Counted from the stretch's first letter, positions 42,078-51,424 are shown. The stretch: 64,000 nt of DNA from JBHYGK01 sp051859045 (GCA_051859045.1 JBHYGK010000007.1:1-64000); one strand, 5' to 3'. The notes: generated from the letters alone by a model not told the origin. Numbers and translations are program-made.

Positions 42078-44159
42078 ATGCGAACTGACCTGATCCTCGG
42101 GGCCCTCCGCCGGGGCCCGACCCTCCTGCTGGCCGGCCTCCTCGCCGGCCTGCCCGCCCTTGCCGCCGTGGCCGCCCCGGCCGAGGGCGGCCCCGCGCCG
42201 GGCGAGCTCGGCTCGCGCCAGCTCGACGACCGCCGCGACGCCTTCCTGACCGCGCTGCGCGAAGTCGAACGCGGCCAGCGCGACGCCCGCGGCGTGGCCG
42301 AGTGGGCCGACCACCCGCTGCACCCGTGGATGCGCCAGGCCTGGCTGCGCCACCACATCACCCGCGTGCAGCCCGACGAGGCCGAGGCCTTCCTCGCGGA
42401 GTGGAACGGCGAGGCGCCCGGCGAGGCCTTCCGCATGGCCTGGCTGCGCGAACTCGCGCGCCGCGGGCAGTGGGAGGCGTTCAACCGATCCTACACCGGG
42501 CAGGCCGACGACACCCTGCGCTGCACCTGGCTGCAGGGACGGATGGGCCTGGGCGACATCGGCGAGGACTGGCGCGCCGCGGCGCTCGAGGCCTGGACCG
42601 TGGGCCGCTCGATGCCGGCCGCCTGCGACCCGGTGTTCACCGCGCTGCGCACCTCCGGCGCGCTCACGCCCGAGGTGCGCTGGGCGCGCTGGATGCTGGC
42701 GCTGGAGGCCGGCGAGGACGCGATCATGCGCGCCGCCGCCAGCGGCCTGCCCGCCGACGAGCAGGCGCTGGCCGGCCGCTACGCCGCCTTCGCCGCCGAC
42801 GCCTCGGGCTCGACCGAGGGCTGGCCGCGCGACGCGCGCAGCCGCGCGATCGCGCTGCGCGGCCTGGCCGCGCTGGCGCGCGCCAACCCCGACGCCGCCG
42901 AGGCGCGGCTGGCCGAACTCGGCCCGGCGCTGGCGTTCACCGAGGCCGACACCGCGCGCGCCCGCTACGACATCGCCCTGTGGACCGTCGCCAGCTACCT
43001 GCCCGGGTCGGCCGAGCGCCTGGCCGCGGTGCCGCTCGCAGCCTACGACGAGCGCCTGCACGAGTGGCAGGCGCGCGAGGCGATGGCGCGCGGCGACGAT
43101 GCCGCCACCCTGGCCGCGATCCGGCGCATGCCCGAGGCGCAGCGCGCCGACCCGCGCTGGCGCTGGTTCGAGGCGCGCATGCTCGAGCGCCTGGGCCGCG
43201 CCGACGAGGCCGCGCCGGTGTTCGCCGAGGTGGCGCGCAGCGCCACCTTCCATGGCTTCCTCGCCGCAGACCGGCTTGGCCAGCCCTACGCGCTGTGCCC
43301 GCTGGACGTGCGCGCGGAGGACCCGGCCGCCGCGGCGCTGCGCGGCGACCCGCGGGTGCTGCGCGCGATCGAGGCCTTCCGCGCCGACCGCATGGGCTGG
43401 GCCTACGCGGAGTGGGCGGTGCTGATGCGCCGGCTGCCGCCGGCCGAGCGCGCGGCGGCGGTGGCGCTGGCGCGCGAGGCGCGCTGGTTCGACCGCGGCA
43501 TCTTCTCGCTCGCGCGCGAGCCGGCGACGATGGACGAGGAGCTGCGCTACTACCGGCTGCGCTTCCCGCTGCACCACGGCGCGACGATCCGCCGCGAATC
43601 CGCCGCGCACGGGATCGACGCGGCCTGGGTGGCCGCCGAGATCCGCGCGGAGAGCGCGTGGATGCCGCGCGCGCGCAGCCACGCCGACGCCCGCGGCCTG
43701 ATGCAGCTGCTGCCGCGCACCGGCGAGGCCACCGCCGCGTCGATCGACCGCCCGTGGCGCGGCGTCGAGAGCCTGTACGAGCCGCGCACCAACATCGCGC
43801 TCGGCACCGCCTACCTGCGCCAGATGCTCGAGGAGAACGACGGCAAGCCCTACTACGCGATCGCCGCCTACAACGCCGGCCCCGCGCCGATCGCGCGCTG
43901 GCGCGCCGCGCGCGAGGCGTTCGACCCCGACCTGTTCATCGAGACCATCAGCTACCGCGAGACCCGCGAATACGTGGCGCGCGTGCTGGCCTTCAGCGTG
44001 ATCTACGACTGGCGCCTGCACGGCGACGCGGTGCCGATGGCCGACCGCCTCAGCGGCGCCCCGACCCGCCGCGGCGACCGCCGCGGCTTCGCCTGCCCCG
44101 CTCCCCCCGCCCGCATCCCCGCGCCCGCCGCCCCCCAGGCCCCGGAGGCCACGCCATGA
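42078..44159 (+). CDS. slt: Soluble lytic murein transglycosylase (Slt70-like)
   Basis: Cleaves peptidoglycan glycan strands with formation of 1,6-anhydro ends in the periplasm. The 693-residue protein has a signal region ([18 protein letters not shown]), a long superhelical domain of short helices (residues 50-480, the Slt70 doughnut) and a C-terminal lysozyme-like SLT domain with catalytic Glu525 ([12 protein letters not shown]), ARGLMQLLP and [11 protein letters not shown] Pro/Ala-rich tail of about 40 residues follows. The ATG at 42078 is the only good start; no Shine-Dalgarno precedes it. The next gene overlaps its stop (ATGA), so the NDUFA9-like gene is coupled to it. Confidence 0.93.
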   Translation: MRTDLILGALRRGPTLLLAGLLAGLPALAAVAAPAEGGPAPGELGSRQLDDRRDAFLTALREVERGQRDARGVAEWADHPLHPWMRQAWLRHHITRVQPDEAEAFLAEWNGEAPGEAFRMAWLRELARRGQWEAFNRSYTGQADDTLRCTWLQGRMGLGDIGEDWRAAALEAWTVGRSMPAACDPVFTALRTSGALTPEVRWARWMLALEAGEDAIMRAAASGLPADEQALAGRYAAFAADASGSTEGWPRDARSRAIALRGLAALARANPDAAEARLAELGPALAFTEADTARARYDIALWTVASYLPGSAERLAAVPLAAYDERLHEWQAREAMARGDDAATLAAIRRMPEAQRADPRWRWFEARMLERLGRADEAAPVFAEVARSATFHGFLAADRLGQPYALCPLDVRAEDPAAAALRGDPRVLRAIEAFRADRMGWAYAEWAVLMRRLPPAERAAAVALAREARWFDRGIFSLAREPATMDEELRYYRLRFPLHHGATIRRESAAHGIDAAWVAAEIRAESAWMPRARSHADARGLMQLLPRTGEATAASIDRPWRGVESLYEPRTNIALGTAYLRQMLEENDGKPYYAIAAYNAGPAPIARWRAAREAFDPDLFIETISYRETREYVARVLAFSVIYDWRLHGDAVPMADRLSGAPTRRGDRRGFACPAPPARIPAPAAPQAPEATP

Positions 44160-45097
44160 CCCCGCTCCGCATCCTCGTCCTCGGCGGCTCCGGCTTCATC
44201 GGCCGCCACCTCGTCGGCCGCCTCGCGCGCGAGGGCCACCACGTGCGCGTGCTCAGCCGCAACTTCGGCACCCGCTACGAGCGCCACCCGGCACCCGGCG
44301 TCGAGGTGCGCGAGGGCGATCCCTACGCGCCGGCCGTGCTCGACGCGGCGCTCGCCGGCCACGACGTGGCGATCAACCTCGTCGGCATCCTCAACGAGCC
44401 CGGCGACAGCGGCCGCGGCTTCCAGCGCGCCCACGTCGAGCTCACCCGCCAGCTGGTGGCCGCCTGCCAGCGCGCCGGCGTGCGCCGCCTGCTGCAGATG
44501 AGCTCGCTCAACGCCGGCCGCGGCCAGAGCCACTACCTGCGCTCGCGCGGCGAGGCCGAGGCGGTGGTGAAGGCCTCGGGCCTGGACTGGACGATCTTCC
44601 AGCCCAGCGTGGTGTTCGGCCACGGCGACGGGCTGTACTGCCGCTTCGCCGGCCTGCTCGCGCTGGCCCCGGTGATCCCGCTGGCCCGCGCCGGCACCAA
44701 GTTCGCGCCGGTGTACGTGGGCGACGTGGTCGAGGCGTTCGTGCGCGCGCTGCGGCTGCCCGCCAGCATCGGCGAGACCTACGAGCTCTACGGGCCGGAG
44801 GTGTTCACGCTGGCCGACATCGTCCGCCAGACCGCCGCGCAGCTGGGCCTGCGCCGGTTCGTGCTGCCGCTGCCGGACGCGATCGGCCGGCTCCAGGGCC
44901 TGCTGATGGACCACCTGCCGGCCAAGCCGTTCTCCTCGGACAACTTCCGCAGCCTGCTCACCGACTCGGTGGGCGGCTTCGACGGCCTGCACCGCCTCGG
45001 CATCGCGCCGACCCCGGTGGCGCGCATGCTGCCCGGCATCCTCGGCGCGGTCGGCGACCGCCAGTCGCGCCTCGACGCCTACCGCATCCGCCGCTGA
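44156..45097 (+). CDS. NDUFA9-like NAD(P)-binding SDR-type protein
   Basis: A 313-residue atypical extended SDR protein. The N-terminal dinucleotide site is [14 protein letters not shown]; other family segments are [36 protein letters not shown] and [13 protein letters not shown]. This is the bacterial counterpart of the complex I accessory subunit NDUFA9 and of plant quinone-pathway reductases; it binds NADPH but usually lacks the full SDR catalytic triad. The start overlaps the slt stop (ATGA) and cca follows 11 bases later, so slt, this gene and cca are probably one operon. Its role may be in the membrane or in quinone metabolism; not determinable here. Confidence 0.87.
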   Translation: MTPLRILVLGGSGFIGRHLVGRLAREGHHVRVLSRNFGTRYERHPAPGVEVREGDPYAPAVLDAALAGHDVAINLVGILNEPGDSGRGFQRAHVELTRQLVAACQRAGVRRLLQMSSLNAGRGQSHYLRSRGEAEAVVKASGLDWTIFQPSVVFGHGDGLYCRFAGLLALAPVIPLARAGTKFAPVYVGDVVEAFVRALRLPASIGETYELYGPEVFTLADIVRQTAAQLGLRRFVLPLPDAIGRLQGLLMDHLPAKPFSSDNFRSLLTDSVGGFDGLHRLGIAPTPVARMLPGILGAVGDRQSRLDAYRIRR

Positions 45098-45108
45098 GGC
45101 CCCGCGCG

Positions 45109-46365
45109 ATGCCCCTGCCCGCCGGCGCGCGCCGCTACCTCGTGGGCGGCGCCGTGCGCGACGCCCTGCTGGGCCGCGCCAGCGGCGACCGCGACTGGGT
45201 GGTCACCGGCACCACGCCCGAGGCGATGGCCGCGCTGGGCTACCGGCCGGTGGGCAAGGACTTCCCGGTGTTCCTGCACCCGGCGACGGCCGAGGAGCAC
45301 GCGCTGGCGCGCACCGAGCGCAAGGACGGCGTGGGCTACCGCGGCTTCACCGTGCTGGCCTCGCCAGGGGTGACGCTCGAGGACGACCTCGCCCGCCGCG
45401 ACCTGACCATCAACGCCATCGCGCGCGCCGAGGACGGCACGCTGGTGGACCCGTTCGGCGGCGTGCGCGACGTCGAGGCGCGGGTGCTGCGCCACGTCGG
45501 CCCGGCCTTCGTCGAGGACCCGGTGCGCCTGCTGCGGGTGGCGCGCTTCGCCGCGCGCTTCGCGCCGCTGGGCTTCGTCGTGGCGCCGGAGACGATGGCG
45601 CTGATGCGCGCGATGGTCGAGGCCGGAGAGGTGGCGCACCTGGTGCCCGAGCGCGTCTGGCAGGAGCTGGCCAAGGCCCTGCGCGAGCCGCGCCCCTCGG
45701 CGATGCTGCGCGTGCTGCGCGGGAGCGGCGCGCTGGCCGTGCTGCTGCCCGAGGTGGACGCGCTGTACGGCGTGCCGCAGCGCCCCGAGTACCACCCCGA
45801 GGTCGACACCGGCCTGCACGTCGAGCTGGTGCTGGACGCCGCGGCCGCGCTGGCGCCGGGCGACGACCGGATCGGCTTCGCGGCCCTGGTGCACGACCTG
45901 GGCAAGGGCCTCACGCCGCGCGCGGAGTGGCCCAAGCACGTCGCCCACGAACACCGGGGCGTGCGCCCGGTCCAGGCCGTCTGCGCCCGGCTGAAGGTGC
46001 CCGCCGCGCACCGCGCGCTGGCGGTGCTGGCCTGCCGCGAGCACCTCAACGTGCATCGCCTCGACGAACTGCGCGACGAGACCGTGCACGACCTGCTCGC
46101 GCGCGCCGACGGCTTCCGCCAGCCCGAGCGCATCGACCAGCTGGCCCGGGTGTGCGAGGCCGACAAGCGCGGCCGCGCCGGCCTGGCGGAGGCGCCCTAT
46201 CCGCAGGCCGACCGGCTGCGCGCGCTGTTCGCGGCGGCGCAGGCGGTGACGGCCGGCCCGATCGTCGCCGCCGGGGCGACCGGCCCCGCCGTGGGCGAGC
46301 GCCTGCGCGAGGCCCGGATCGCGGCGATCCGCGCCGCGCGCGCGGGCCTGCGCGACGCGTCCTGA
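45109..46365 (+). CDS. cca: CCA-adding enzyme (multifunctional tRNA nucleotidyltransferase/HD)
   Basis: Builds and repairs the 3'-CCA end of tRNA. The 418-residue protein has the class II nucleotidyltransferase head: [13 protein letters not shown], the catalytic DRDW (two Asp), [10 protein letters not shown] and the template-like [16 protein letters not shown]. The C-terminal HD domain (ALVHDLGKG) is the type found in gammaproteobacterial Cca with phosphatase and phosphodiesterase activities. The length matches E. coli Cca (412). The ATG at 45109 is preceded by the previous gene's TGAGG. Its own stop is again TGAGG, in front of the ECF sigma gene. Confidence 0.95.
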   Translation: MPLPAGARRYLVGGAVRDALLGRASGDRDWVVTGTTPEAMAALGYRPVGKDFPVFLHPATAEEHALARTERKDGVGYRGFTVLASPGVTLEDDLARRDLTINAIARAEDGTLVDPFGGVRDVEARVLRHVGPAFVEDPVRLLRVARFAARFAPLGFVVAPETMALMRAMVEAGEVAHLVPERVWQELAKALREPRPSAMLRVLRGSGALAVLLPEVDALYGVPQRPEYHPEVDTGLHVELVLDAAAALAPGDDRIGFAALVHDLGKGLTPRAEWPKHVAHEHRGVRPVQAVCARLKVPAAHRALAVLACREHLNVHRLDELRDETVHDLLARADGFRQPERIDQLARVCEADKRGRAGLAEAPYPQADRLRALFAAAQAVTAGPIVAAGATGPAVGERLREARIAAIRAARAGLRDAS

Positions 46366-46447
46366 GGCCCGCCCCATCGGCCGCGCCCAGCCACCGCCCT
46401 CCGACCCGGCCCACGCCGCGGACGAGGCCGCGCACCTGCGCGCCCTG

Positions 46448-46993
46448 GTGCTGCGGATGGCCGCCGGCGACCAGGAGGCGCTGGGCGCGCTCTACGACGC
46501 CACCGAGTCGCGCGTGTTCGCGGTGGCGCTGCGCGTGCTGCGGCTGGAGGCCGACGCCGAGGAGGCCGCGGCCGACGCCTTCCACCAGGCCTGGGAGCAG
46601 GCCGGGCGCTTCGACCCGGCCCGCGGCGGCGCGCTGGCCTGGCTGCTGTCGATCGCCTGGAGCCGCGCGGTGGACCGCCTGCGCGCCCGGCGCCGCCGGC
46701 CCGAGCAGCCCCTGCATCCAGACGGGGACCACCCGGCGTACACCGACGACGACGCGCTGCCCGCCGAACGCCTGCTCGACGCCGTGGCCGCCGGCGGCGC
46801 CGTGCACGCGGCGCTCTCGACGCTCGGCGACCCGCCGCGGACGCCGATCGCGCTGGCCTTCCTCGACGGCCTGAGCCACGCCGAGGTGGCCGAGCGCACC
46901 GGGATGCCGCTGGGCACGGTGAAGTCGCACATCCGCCGCGGCCTGGCGGCCCTCAAACCCCTCCTCGAGGCCCGGGGATTCATCGATGGCTGA
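46448..46993 (+). CDS. ECF sigma factor, SigK/ChrR-associated type; start uncertain
   Basis: Group 4 sigma factor that probably drives the downstream stress module. Region 2 (ALGALYDATESRVFAVALRVL, AAADAFHQAWEQAGRFDP) and region 4 (LAFLDGLSHAEVAERTGMPLGTVKSHIRRGL) are clear, and the layout resembles RpoE/SigK proteins that partner with cupin anti-sigma factors. The first ATG, GTG or TTG in frame is GTG 46448, which cuts into region 2 and has no ribosome site. The open frame goes back to 46250, and conserved-looking sequence (ADEAAHLRALVLRM) precedes the GTG. A non-standard ATC at 46376, eight bases after GAGG, or a CTG, may be the true start; the reported start is conservative. The stop overlaps the next gene. 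Confidence 0.8.
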   Translation: MLRMAAGDQEALGALYDATESRVFAVALRVLRLEADAEEAAADAFHQAWEQAGRFDPARGGALAWLLSIAWSRAVDRLRARRRRPEQPLHPDGDHPAYTDDDALPAERLLDAVAAGGAVHAALSTLGDPPRTPIALAFLDGLSHAEVAERTGMPLGTVKSHIRRGLAALKPLLEARGFIDG

Positions 46994-47486
46994 GACGACG
47001 CTGCCGCCGGAGACACCCCGCGCGCCCGAGGGCCTGGCCCCGGCCGAGGCCGCGCTGCTGGCGTTCGCGCTGGCGCCCGTGGCCCCGGACGCCGCGCGCT
47101 CGGCGCGCCTGCGCGCGCGCGTGCTGGCGACCACGTCGCCGGCCCCGGGCGCCGAGCCGGGCTGGCGCGACTTCCTGCCCGGCATCCGGCTGCGCACGCT
47201 CGCCAAGGATCCCGCCACCCGCAGCGAGACCACGCTGTGGGAGCTCGCGCCGGGTGCGAAGGTGCCGCCGCATCCGCACCGCGGCGAGGAGGTCTGCCAG
47301 GTGCTGCGCGGCGAGATCGTCCACGAGGGCCGCACCTGGGTGGCCGGCGAGACCCTGCGCGCGCAGCCGGGCGAGAAGCACTCGGTGTTCGTCGCCGAGC
47401 ACGGCGCGCTGCTGCTGATCCGCAGCGAGCCGGTGCCGCGCGGCTGGCTGCTGCGCACCGTGCTGCGGCTGCTGACCCCGCGCTGA
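46986..47486 (+). CDS. ChrR-like cupin anti-sigma factor
   Basis: A 166-residue cytoplasmic protein that overlaps the sigma gene by eight bases. The C-terminal two thirds are a ChrR-type cupin (WELAPGAKVPPHPHRGEEVCQVLRGEIVHEGRTW) with the metal-binding His-x-His...Glu pattern and HSVF later. In Rhodobacter ChrR the N-terminal domain binds sigma with a zinc held by H-x3-C-x2-C and the cupin senses singlet oxygen; here the N-terminal domain (LLAFALAPVAPDAARSARLRARVL) has no such cysteines, so it is the zinc-free kind. It should hold the sigma factor until an oxidant or metal signal is perceived by the cupin. Assignment is by family and position. Confidence 0.82.
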   Translation: MAETTLPPETPRAPEGLAPAEAALLAFALAPVAPDAARSARLRARVLATTSPAPGAEPGWRDFLPGIRLRTLAKDPATRSETTLWELAPGAKVPPHPHRGEEVCQVLRGEIVHEGRTWVAGETLRAQPGEKHSVFVAEHGALLLIRSEPVPRGWLLRTVLRLLTPR

Positions 47487-47619
47487 CCACGGCCCGGGGC
47501 CGCGTCACGCCGCGGCCACGGGCGCCGCGCCGACGGCCTCGCCGCGGCTGCATCCAGTGCCGCGCGCCCGGCGTACACGGGCTGCCGGCGCCGTGCCGGC
47601 CCACCGCGAGCCCGTCCCC

Positions 47620-48207
47620 ATGCCCGTCCAGCCCCGCGCCGCCGGCGCCCTCCTGCGGCCGCTGCTCCTCGCGCTCGCCCTGCTCGCCGCGCCCGCGGCC
47701 GCGCAGTCGGTGCTGCCGCCCGAGGAGGCCCCGCCGCCGCCCTCCGCGCTGCCGCCCGACGAGGCCCCGGCCGCCGCGCCGCCCTCGCCGATGAGCATGC
47801 TGTTCGAGGAGCCCGCCCCGCCGGTCGAGGTCGAGGCGCGCCCCGCCACGCCCGGCGCGCCGCCGGCCTGGCTGCGCGACGGCGTGATGGTCGACCGCCT
47901 CGCCCGCGGCCTCTACTTCTACGACCGCGACACCCGCCCCGGCCGCAGCACCTGCTACCGCACCTGCCGCACGCTCTGGCCGCCGCTGTTCGCCGACGCC
48001 CACGCGCGCCCGAGCGGCGACTTCAGCGTGATCGAACGCAGCGACGGCACCCGCCAGTGGGCCTGGCAGGGCAAGCCGCTGTACCGCTGGGTCTCCGACC
48101 GGCGCTGGGGCCAGGCCGGCGGCGACCGGGTGTCCGACATCTGGACCCTCGTGCGCCCCACCGGCGCGGACGCCGCGGCGCTCGCGCCGTTCCCGGACGC
48201 GCCGTGA
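47620..48207 (+). CDS. Exported COG4315-type protein with Yx(F/W/Y)xxD repeats
   Basis: A 195-residue protein. A signal peptide (LLRPLLLALALLAAPAAAQ) is followed by about 55 residues of Pro/Ala/Glu-rich linker and a C-terminal domain with two copies of the motif of COG4315 secreted proteins: GLYFYDRDTRPGRSTCYRTC and KPLYRWVSDRRWG. The two Cys in the first copy (C-x3-C) may bind haem or metal or form a disulfide. The ATG at 47620 is preferred to one at 47557 because it starts the signal peptide. It follows the cupin gene by 130 bases and precedes the DUF3034 gene on the same strand. Family function is unknown. Confidence 0.8.
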   Translation: MPVQPRAAGALLRPLLLALALLAAPAAAQSVLPPEEAPPPPSALPPDEAPAAAPPSPMSMLFEEPAPPVEVEARPATPGAPPAWLRDGVMVDRLARGLYFYDRDTRPGRSTCYRTCRTLWPPLFADAHARPSGDFSVIERSDGTRQWAWQGKPLYRWVSDRRWGQAGGDRVSDIWTLVRPTGADAAALAPFPDAP

Positions 48208-48278
48208 GCGACCCGGCGCCGCCGTCCATCCCGTCCCTCCACCGCCACCGACCCGCCACGCCACCCTGGGGATCCCGC

Positions 48279-49190
48279 ATGCCACGCACCCGCACCCGCC
48301 TCGCCCTCGCCCTCGCCTTCTTCGCGCCGCTCGCCGCCGCGCCCACCCTCGCGCTCGCCCAGGACGGCGAGGACGAGGCCAGCCTGCCCAACCGCGGCGG
48401 CAAGCTGCTGCTCACCGGCGGCGTCAGCCAGGTCGAGGGCGCCGGCGGCGGCGGCCTCACCCCCTGGGCCACGATCACCGGCCAGGGCACCCGCGACCAG
48501 GTCGGCGCGAACGCGTTCTACACCCGCCTCGGCCTGCAGGACTATTCGCTCGACGTCGTCGGCGCCAGCGTCGGCCTGTACGACCGGGTCGAGTTCAGCG
48601 TCGCCCGCCAGCGCTTCGACACCGAGCGCGTCGGCGCCGCGCTGGGCCTGGGCCGCGGCTTCACCTTCGAGCAGGACGTCATCGGCGTGAAGGTGCGCCT
48701 GTTCGGCGACGCGGTGCTCGAGCAGGACGCCTGGCTGCCGCAGGTGGCGATCGGCGCGCAGCACAAGCGCAACGACCAGGCCGGCGTGCTGGCCTTCATC
48801 GGCGCCCGCGACGACAGCGACACCGACCTCTACCTCAGCGCGACCAAGCTCTTCCTCGACCAGTCGCTGCTGCTCAGCGGCACCGCGCGCTACACCCGCG
48901 CCAACCAGGCCGGCATCCTCGGCTTCGGCGGCGACCTCAACGACGACCGCGAGTGGATGGCCGAGGCGTCCGCGGCGGTGCTCCTGCGCCGCGACCTCGC
49001 GGTCGGCGTGGAGTACCGGCAGAAGCCCGACAACCTCGGCATCGCCGGCGAGGACGACTGGATGGACGCCTTCATCGCCTGGCAGCCCACCCGCGGGGTC
49101 TCGCTGACCCTGGCCTGGGTGGAGCTCGGGAACATCGTCATCGCCGACGACCAGCGCGGCCTCTACCTCTCCCTGCAGGCCGGCTTCTGA
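48279..49190 (+). CDS. DUF3034 outer-membrane beta-barrel protein
   Basis: A 303-residue exported protein (signal LALALAFFAPLAAAPTLALAQ). The mature part has alternating polar/hydrophobic strands (GGKLLLTGGVSQVEGAGGGG, LSATKLFLDQSLLLSGTARY, LYLSLQAGF) and ends in phenylalanine, as outer-membrane barrels do. GGKLLLTGGVSQVEG and the TPWATITGQGTRDQ segment fit the DUF3034 family. The start at 48279 is preceded by CTGGGGATC. It sits between the COG4315-type and truncated haemoglobin genes, with gaps of 71 and 32 bases. The function is not known; a pore or an adhesin-like surface role is possible. Confidence 0.85.
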   Translation: MPRTRTRLALALAFFAPLAAAPTLALAQDGEDEASLPNRGGKLLLTGGVSQVEGAGGGGLTPWATITGQGTRDQVGANAFYTRLGLQDYSLDVVGASVGLYDRVEFSVARQRFDTERVGAALGLGRGFTFEQDVIGVKVRLFGDAVLEQDAWLPQVAIGAQHKRNDQAGVLAFIGARDDSDTDLYLSATKLFLDQSLLLSGTARYTRANQAGILGFGGDLNDDREWMAEASAAVLLRRDLAVGVEYRQKPDNLGIAGEDDWMDAFIAWQPTRGVSLTLAWVELGNIVIADDQRGLYLSLQAGF

Positions 49191-49222
49191 GCCGCGCCGC
49201 CCATCGCCCAAGGACCCCGACC

Positions 49223-49753
49223 ATGCCCGTTCGCCTCCGCCCCGCCCTGCTCGCCGCCGCCCTGCTCGCCGCCTCCGGCCACGCCGCGGCCCAGGCCGCC
49301 CCGCCCTCGCCCTCGCCCTGGAGCGCCGCCGCCGAGGCCCCGTCGACCGAACCGCGCGACCCGACCGCGCCCGACCCCGCGCCGGTGCGCGAGGACCTGC
49401 GCGAGACCTTCGAGGCCTTCGGCGGCAAGCCGGGCCTCGACGCGCTGATGGAGGAGTTCATGGCGGTGATGCTCGAGGACCCACGGATGCGGCCGTTCTT
49501 CGAGGCCGCCGACCAGGAGCGGGTGAAGGCGCAGCTCTCGCTGCAGTTCTGCGCGATCCTCGGCGGCGGCTGCACCTACGCCGGCCGCGACATGCGCTCC
49601 TCGCACGCCGAGCTCGGCATCACCCGCGCCGACTTCAACGCGCTGGTGGAGGACCTGCAGATCGCGATGGAGCGCCGCGGCATCCCGTTCCGGCACCAGA
49701 ACCGGCTGCTCGCCGTGCTCGCGCCGATGCACCGCGAGATCGTGACCCAGTGA
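49223..49753 (+). CDS. Exported group I truncated haemoglobin
   Basis: A 176-residue protein with a signal peptide (LLAAALLAASGHAAAQ), a Pro/Ala-rich linker and a C-terminal globin-like domain (residues 62-176). EAFGGKPGLDALMEEFM fits the start of a truncated haemoglobin, and the proximal haem ligand is probably His128 in RSSHAELGI; LQFCAILGGG and MERRGIP are also family features. Most truncated haemoglobins are cytoplasmic, so export is noteworthy. It may bind oxygen or NO or have peroxidase activity in the periplasm. It is the last gene of the ECF module and ends before a perfect 12-bp hairpin. Confidence 0.86.
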   Translation: MPVRLRPALLAAALLAASGHAAAQAAPPSPSPWSAAAEAPSTEPRDPTAPDPAPVREDLRETFEAFGGKPGLDALMEEFMAVMLEDPRMRPFFEAADQERVKAQLSLQFCAILGGGCTYAGRDMRSSHAELGITRADFNALVEDLQIAMERRGIPFRHQNRLLAVLAPMHREIVTQ

Positions 49754-49761
49754 CGCGAGGC

Positions 49762-49789
49762 CCCGCCGGCGGCGCGTGCCGCCGGCGGG
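49762..49789. terminator. Perfect 12-bp hairpin between convergent globin and VanZ genes
   Basis: CCCGCCGGCGGC-GCGT-GCCGCCGGCGGG. It lies nine bases after the globin stop and seven before the VanZ stop. No U-tract on either side. Confidence 0.55.
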
Positions 49790-49796
49790 CGCGCCA

Positions 49797-50228
49797 TCAG
49801 GCCCCTCGGCGCGGCCCGAACCAGCGCGCGTCGAGCCGCCGGGCCAGCGCGCCCGGCGGCGTGTCGCGCAGGGCCAGGCCCAGCAGCACGCCGAGCCCGT
49901 TGGCCAGGGCGTCGGCGGGGTCGAACGCGCGGGTCGCGGTGAACTCGCCCTGCGCCACCTCCAGCCCGTAGCCCATCAGCATCAGCGCCGCGCCCGCCAG
50001 CGCCAGCGGGCGCACCCGCGCGAACAGCTGCACCGCGCCGAACGCCAGCGCGGCGTAGGCCAGCACGTGCAGCAGCTTGTCGCTGCCGCTGGGCGCGGCG
50101 AGCGCGAGCGGCGGCGGCGCCAGCAGCGAGCCCGCCACGACGGCGCCGATCGCGAGCAGCCACAGGCCCAGCCACAGCGCGGGCCGGTGGAAGGCGTGCA
50201 GCCAGGGCCCCGCGGACGCCGGGCTCAC
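49797..50228 (-). CDS. VanZ-family membrane protein
   Basis: A 143-residue protein with four predicted helices (LWLGLWLLAIGAVVAGSLL, KLLHVLAYAALAFGAVQLF, ALAGAALMLMGYGLEVAQG, ALANGLGVLLGLAL). The pattern SDKLLHVLAYAALA...GYGLEVAQ is typical of the VanZ family, whose founding member confers low-level teicoplanin resistance by an unknown mechanism; most relatives have no known role. The start is GTG at 50228, overlapping the MidA stop as GTGA, so translation is coupled. It converges on the truncated haemoglobin gene across a hairpin. Confidence 0.83.
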   Translation of the reverse strand: MSPASAGPWLHAFHRPALWLGLWLLAIGAVVAGSLLAPPPLALAAPSGSDKLLHVLAYAALAFGAVQLFARVRPLALAGAALMLMGYGLEVAQGEFTATRAFDPADALANGLGVLLGLALRDTPPGALARRLDARWFGPRRGA

Positions 50229-51424
50229 AGGCGGTCGCTCAGGTCGCCGAGGTCGAAGGCGCGGTCGAAATCGACGCCGCGCGCGAAGCCCATGGCCTGG
50301 AAGCGCTCGCCCATCTCGCCCGGCAGCGTCAGGCGCTTGACCTCGGCGTGGCGGCGGTGGCGCTCGACCTCGTCGTCGATCGCGGCGATCTCCTCGAGGC
50401 GCTGCGGCAGCCCGTTGCCGAACAGGAAGCTGGCCTGCGAGCAGTAGCCCGAGAAGTCGAAGCCCGCGAAGTGCCCGGCCTCGACCAGCGCGGTGAAGTC
50501 GACGAAGGCGGTGAGGTCCTGCAGGCCCGGCAGGTGGAAGGGATCGGCGTGCGCGCGGTGGCGGTAGTGCGCCACCAGGGTGCCGCGGTCGCGCTCGGGC
50601 AGGTAGTACTCGCGGCGCGGGTAGCCGTAGTCCACGAACAGCAGCGCGCCGCGCTCGATCGGGCCGGCCACGGCCTGGATCCAGTACGGCAGCTGCGGCA
50701 GCAGCTCGCTGCGGTAGCCATCGGCGAAGGGCGCGCCCAGCGTGCGCTCGGCGTGGCGGACCGCGCGCTCGAGCATCGCGTCGGCGGGCAGGTCGAGGGT
50801 GGTGAAGCCGCCCGCGTCGTCGAGGCCCACGTGTTCCTCGTGCACCGCGCCGCCCACCAGCGTGAAGCGCGGGGTGGGCAGCGCGTCGACCACCTCGTTG
50901 GCGAACAGCGCGCCGCGCCAGGGCTCGCCCGGCGGGCCGTCGAGCCACTCCACCCGCGCCGCGAGGGCGGCCGGCAGCGCGGCGTGCAGGCGCGCGCGCT
51001 GGCGCTCGCGCAGGTCGGCGCTGGGCTCGAGGATGCGGTAGCGCGCGGGCACCACGCCGAGCTCGGCGAAGCGCCGCAGCGCGGCGTCGGCGAACGCGCC
51101 GCTGCCGCCGCCGAGCTCCACCAGGTCGGCCTGCGGGCCGCAGTCGCGCAGCACCGGGGCCAGCGCGTCGGCGACGCAGCGCGCGAACACCTCGCCCAGC
51201 TCCGGCGCGGTGACGAAGTCGCCCTCGGCGCCGAACTTGGTGCTGCCCGCGCTGTAGTAGCCCAGGCCGGGCGCGTACAGCGCCAGCTCCATGAAGCGCG
51301 AGAACGGGATCGGGCCGTTGGCCTGGATCTCGGCGCGGATCGCCGCGCGCAGGCGGCCGGAATGGGCCAGCGCGTCGGCGTCGGGGGTGGGGAGGGCGGT
51401 GTCGCGGGGGGCGTGGGCGGTCAT
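50225..51424 (-). CDS. SAM-dependent methyltransferase, MidA/NDUFAF7 family
   Basis: A 399-residue class I methyltransferase of the DUF185/MidA family. Family segments are GYYSAGSTKFGAEGDFVTAPE, the SAM-binding LVELGGGSGAFA, YRILEPSADLRERQ, FANEVVDALP and LLFVDYGYPRREYY. In mitochondria NDUFAF7 methylates an arginine of a complex I subunit during assembly; the bacterial substrate is not established. The ATG at 51424 follows a short 16-bp tandem repeat array in the region shared with the divergent pteridine reductase. VanZ is coupled downstream. Together with the NDUFA9-like gene at 44156 it makes two complex I-related homologues in this window. Confidence 0.9.
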   Translation of the reverse strand: MTAHAPRDTALPTPDADALAHSGRLRAAIRAEIQANGPIPFSRFMELALYAPGLGYYSAGSTKFGAEGDFVTAPELGEVFARCVADALAPVLRDCGPQADLVELGGGSGAFADAALRRFAELGVVPARYRILEPSADLRERQRARLHAALPAALAARVEWLDGPPGEPWRGALFANEVVDALPTPRFTLVGGAVHEEHVGLDDAGGFTTLDLPADAMLERAVRHAERTLGAPFADGYRSELLPQLPYWIQAVAGPIERGALLFVDYGYPRREYYLPERDRGTLVAHYRHRAHADPFHLPGLQDLTAFVDFTALVEAGHFAGFDFSGYCSQASFLFGNGLPQRLEEIAAIDDEVERHRRHAEVKRLTLPGEMGERFQAMGFARGVDFDRAFDLGDLSDRL

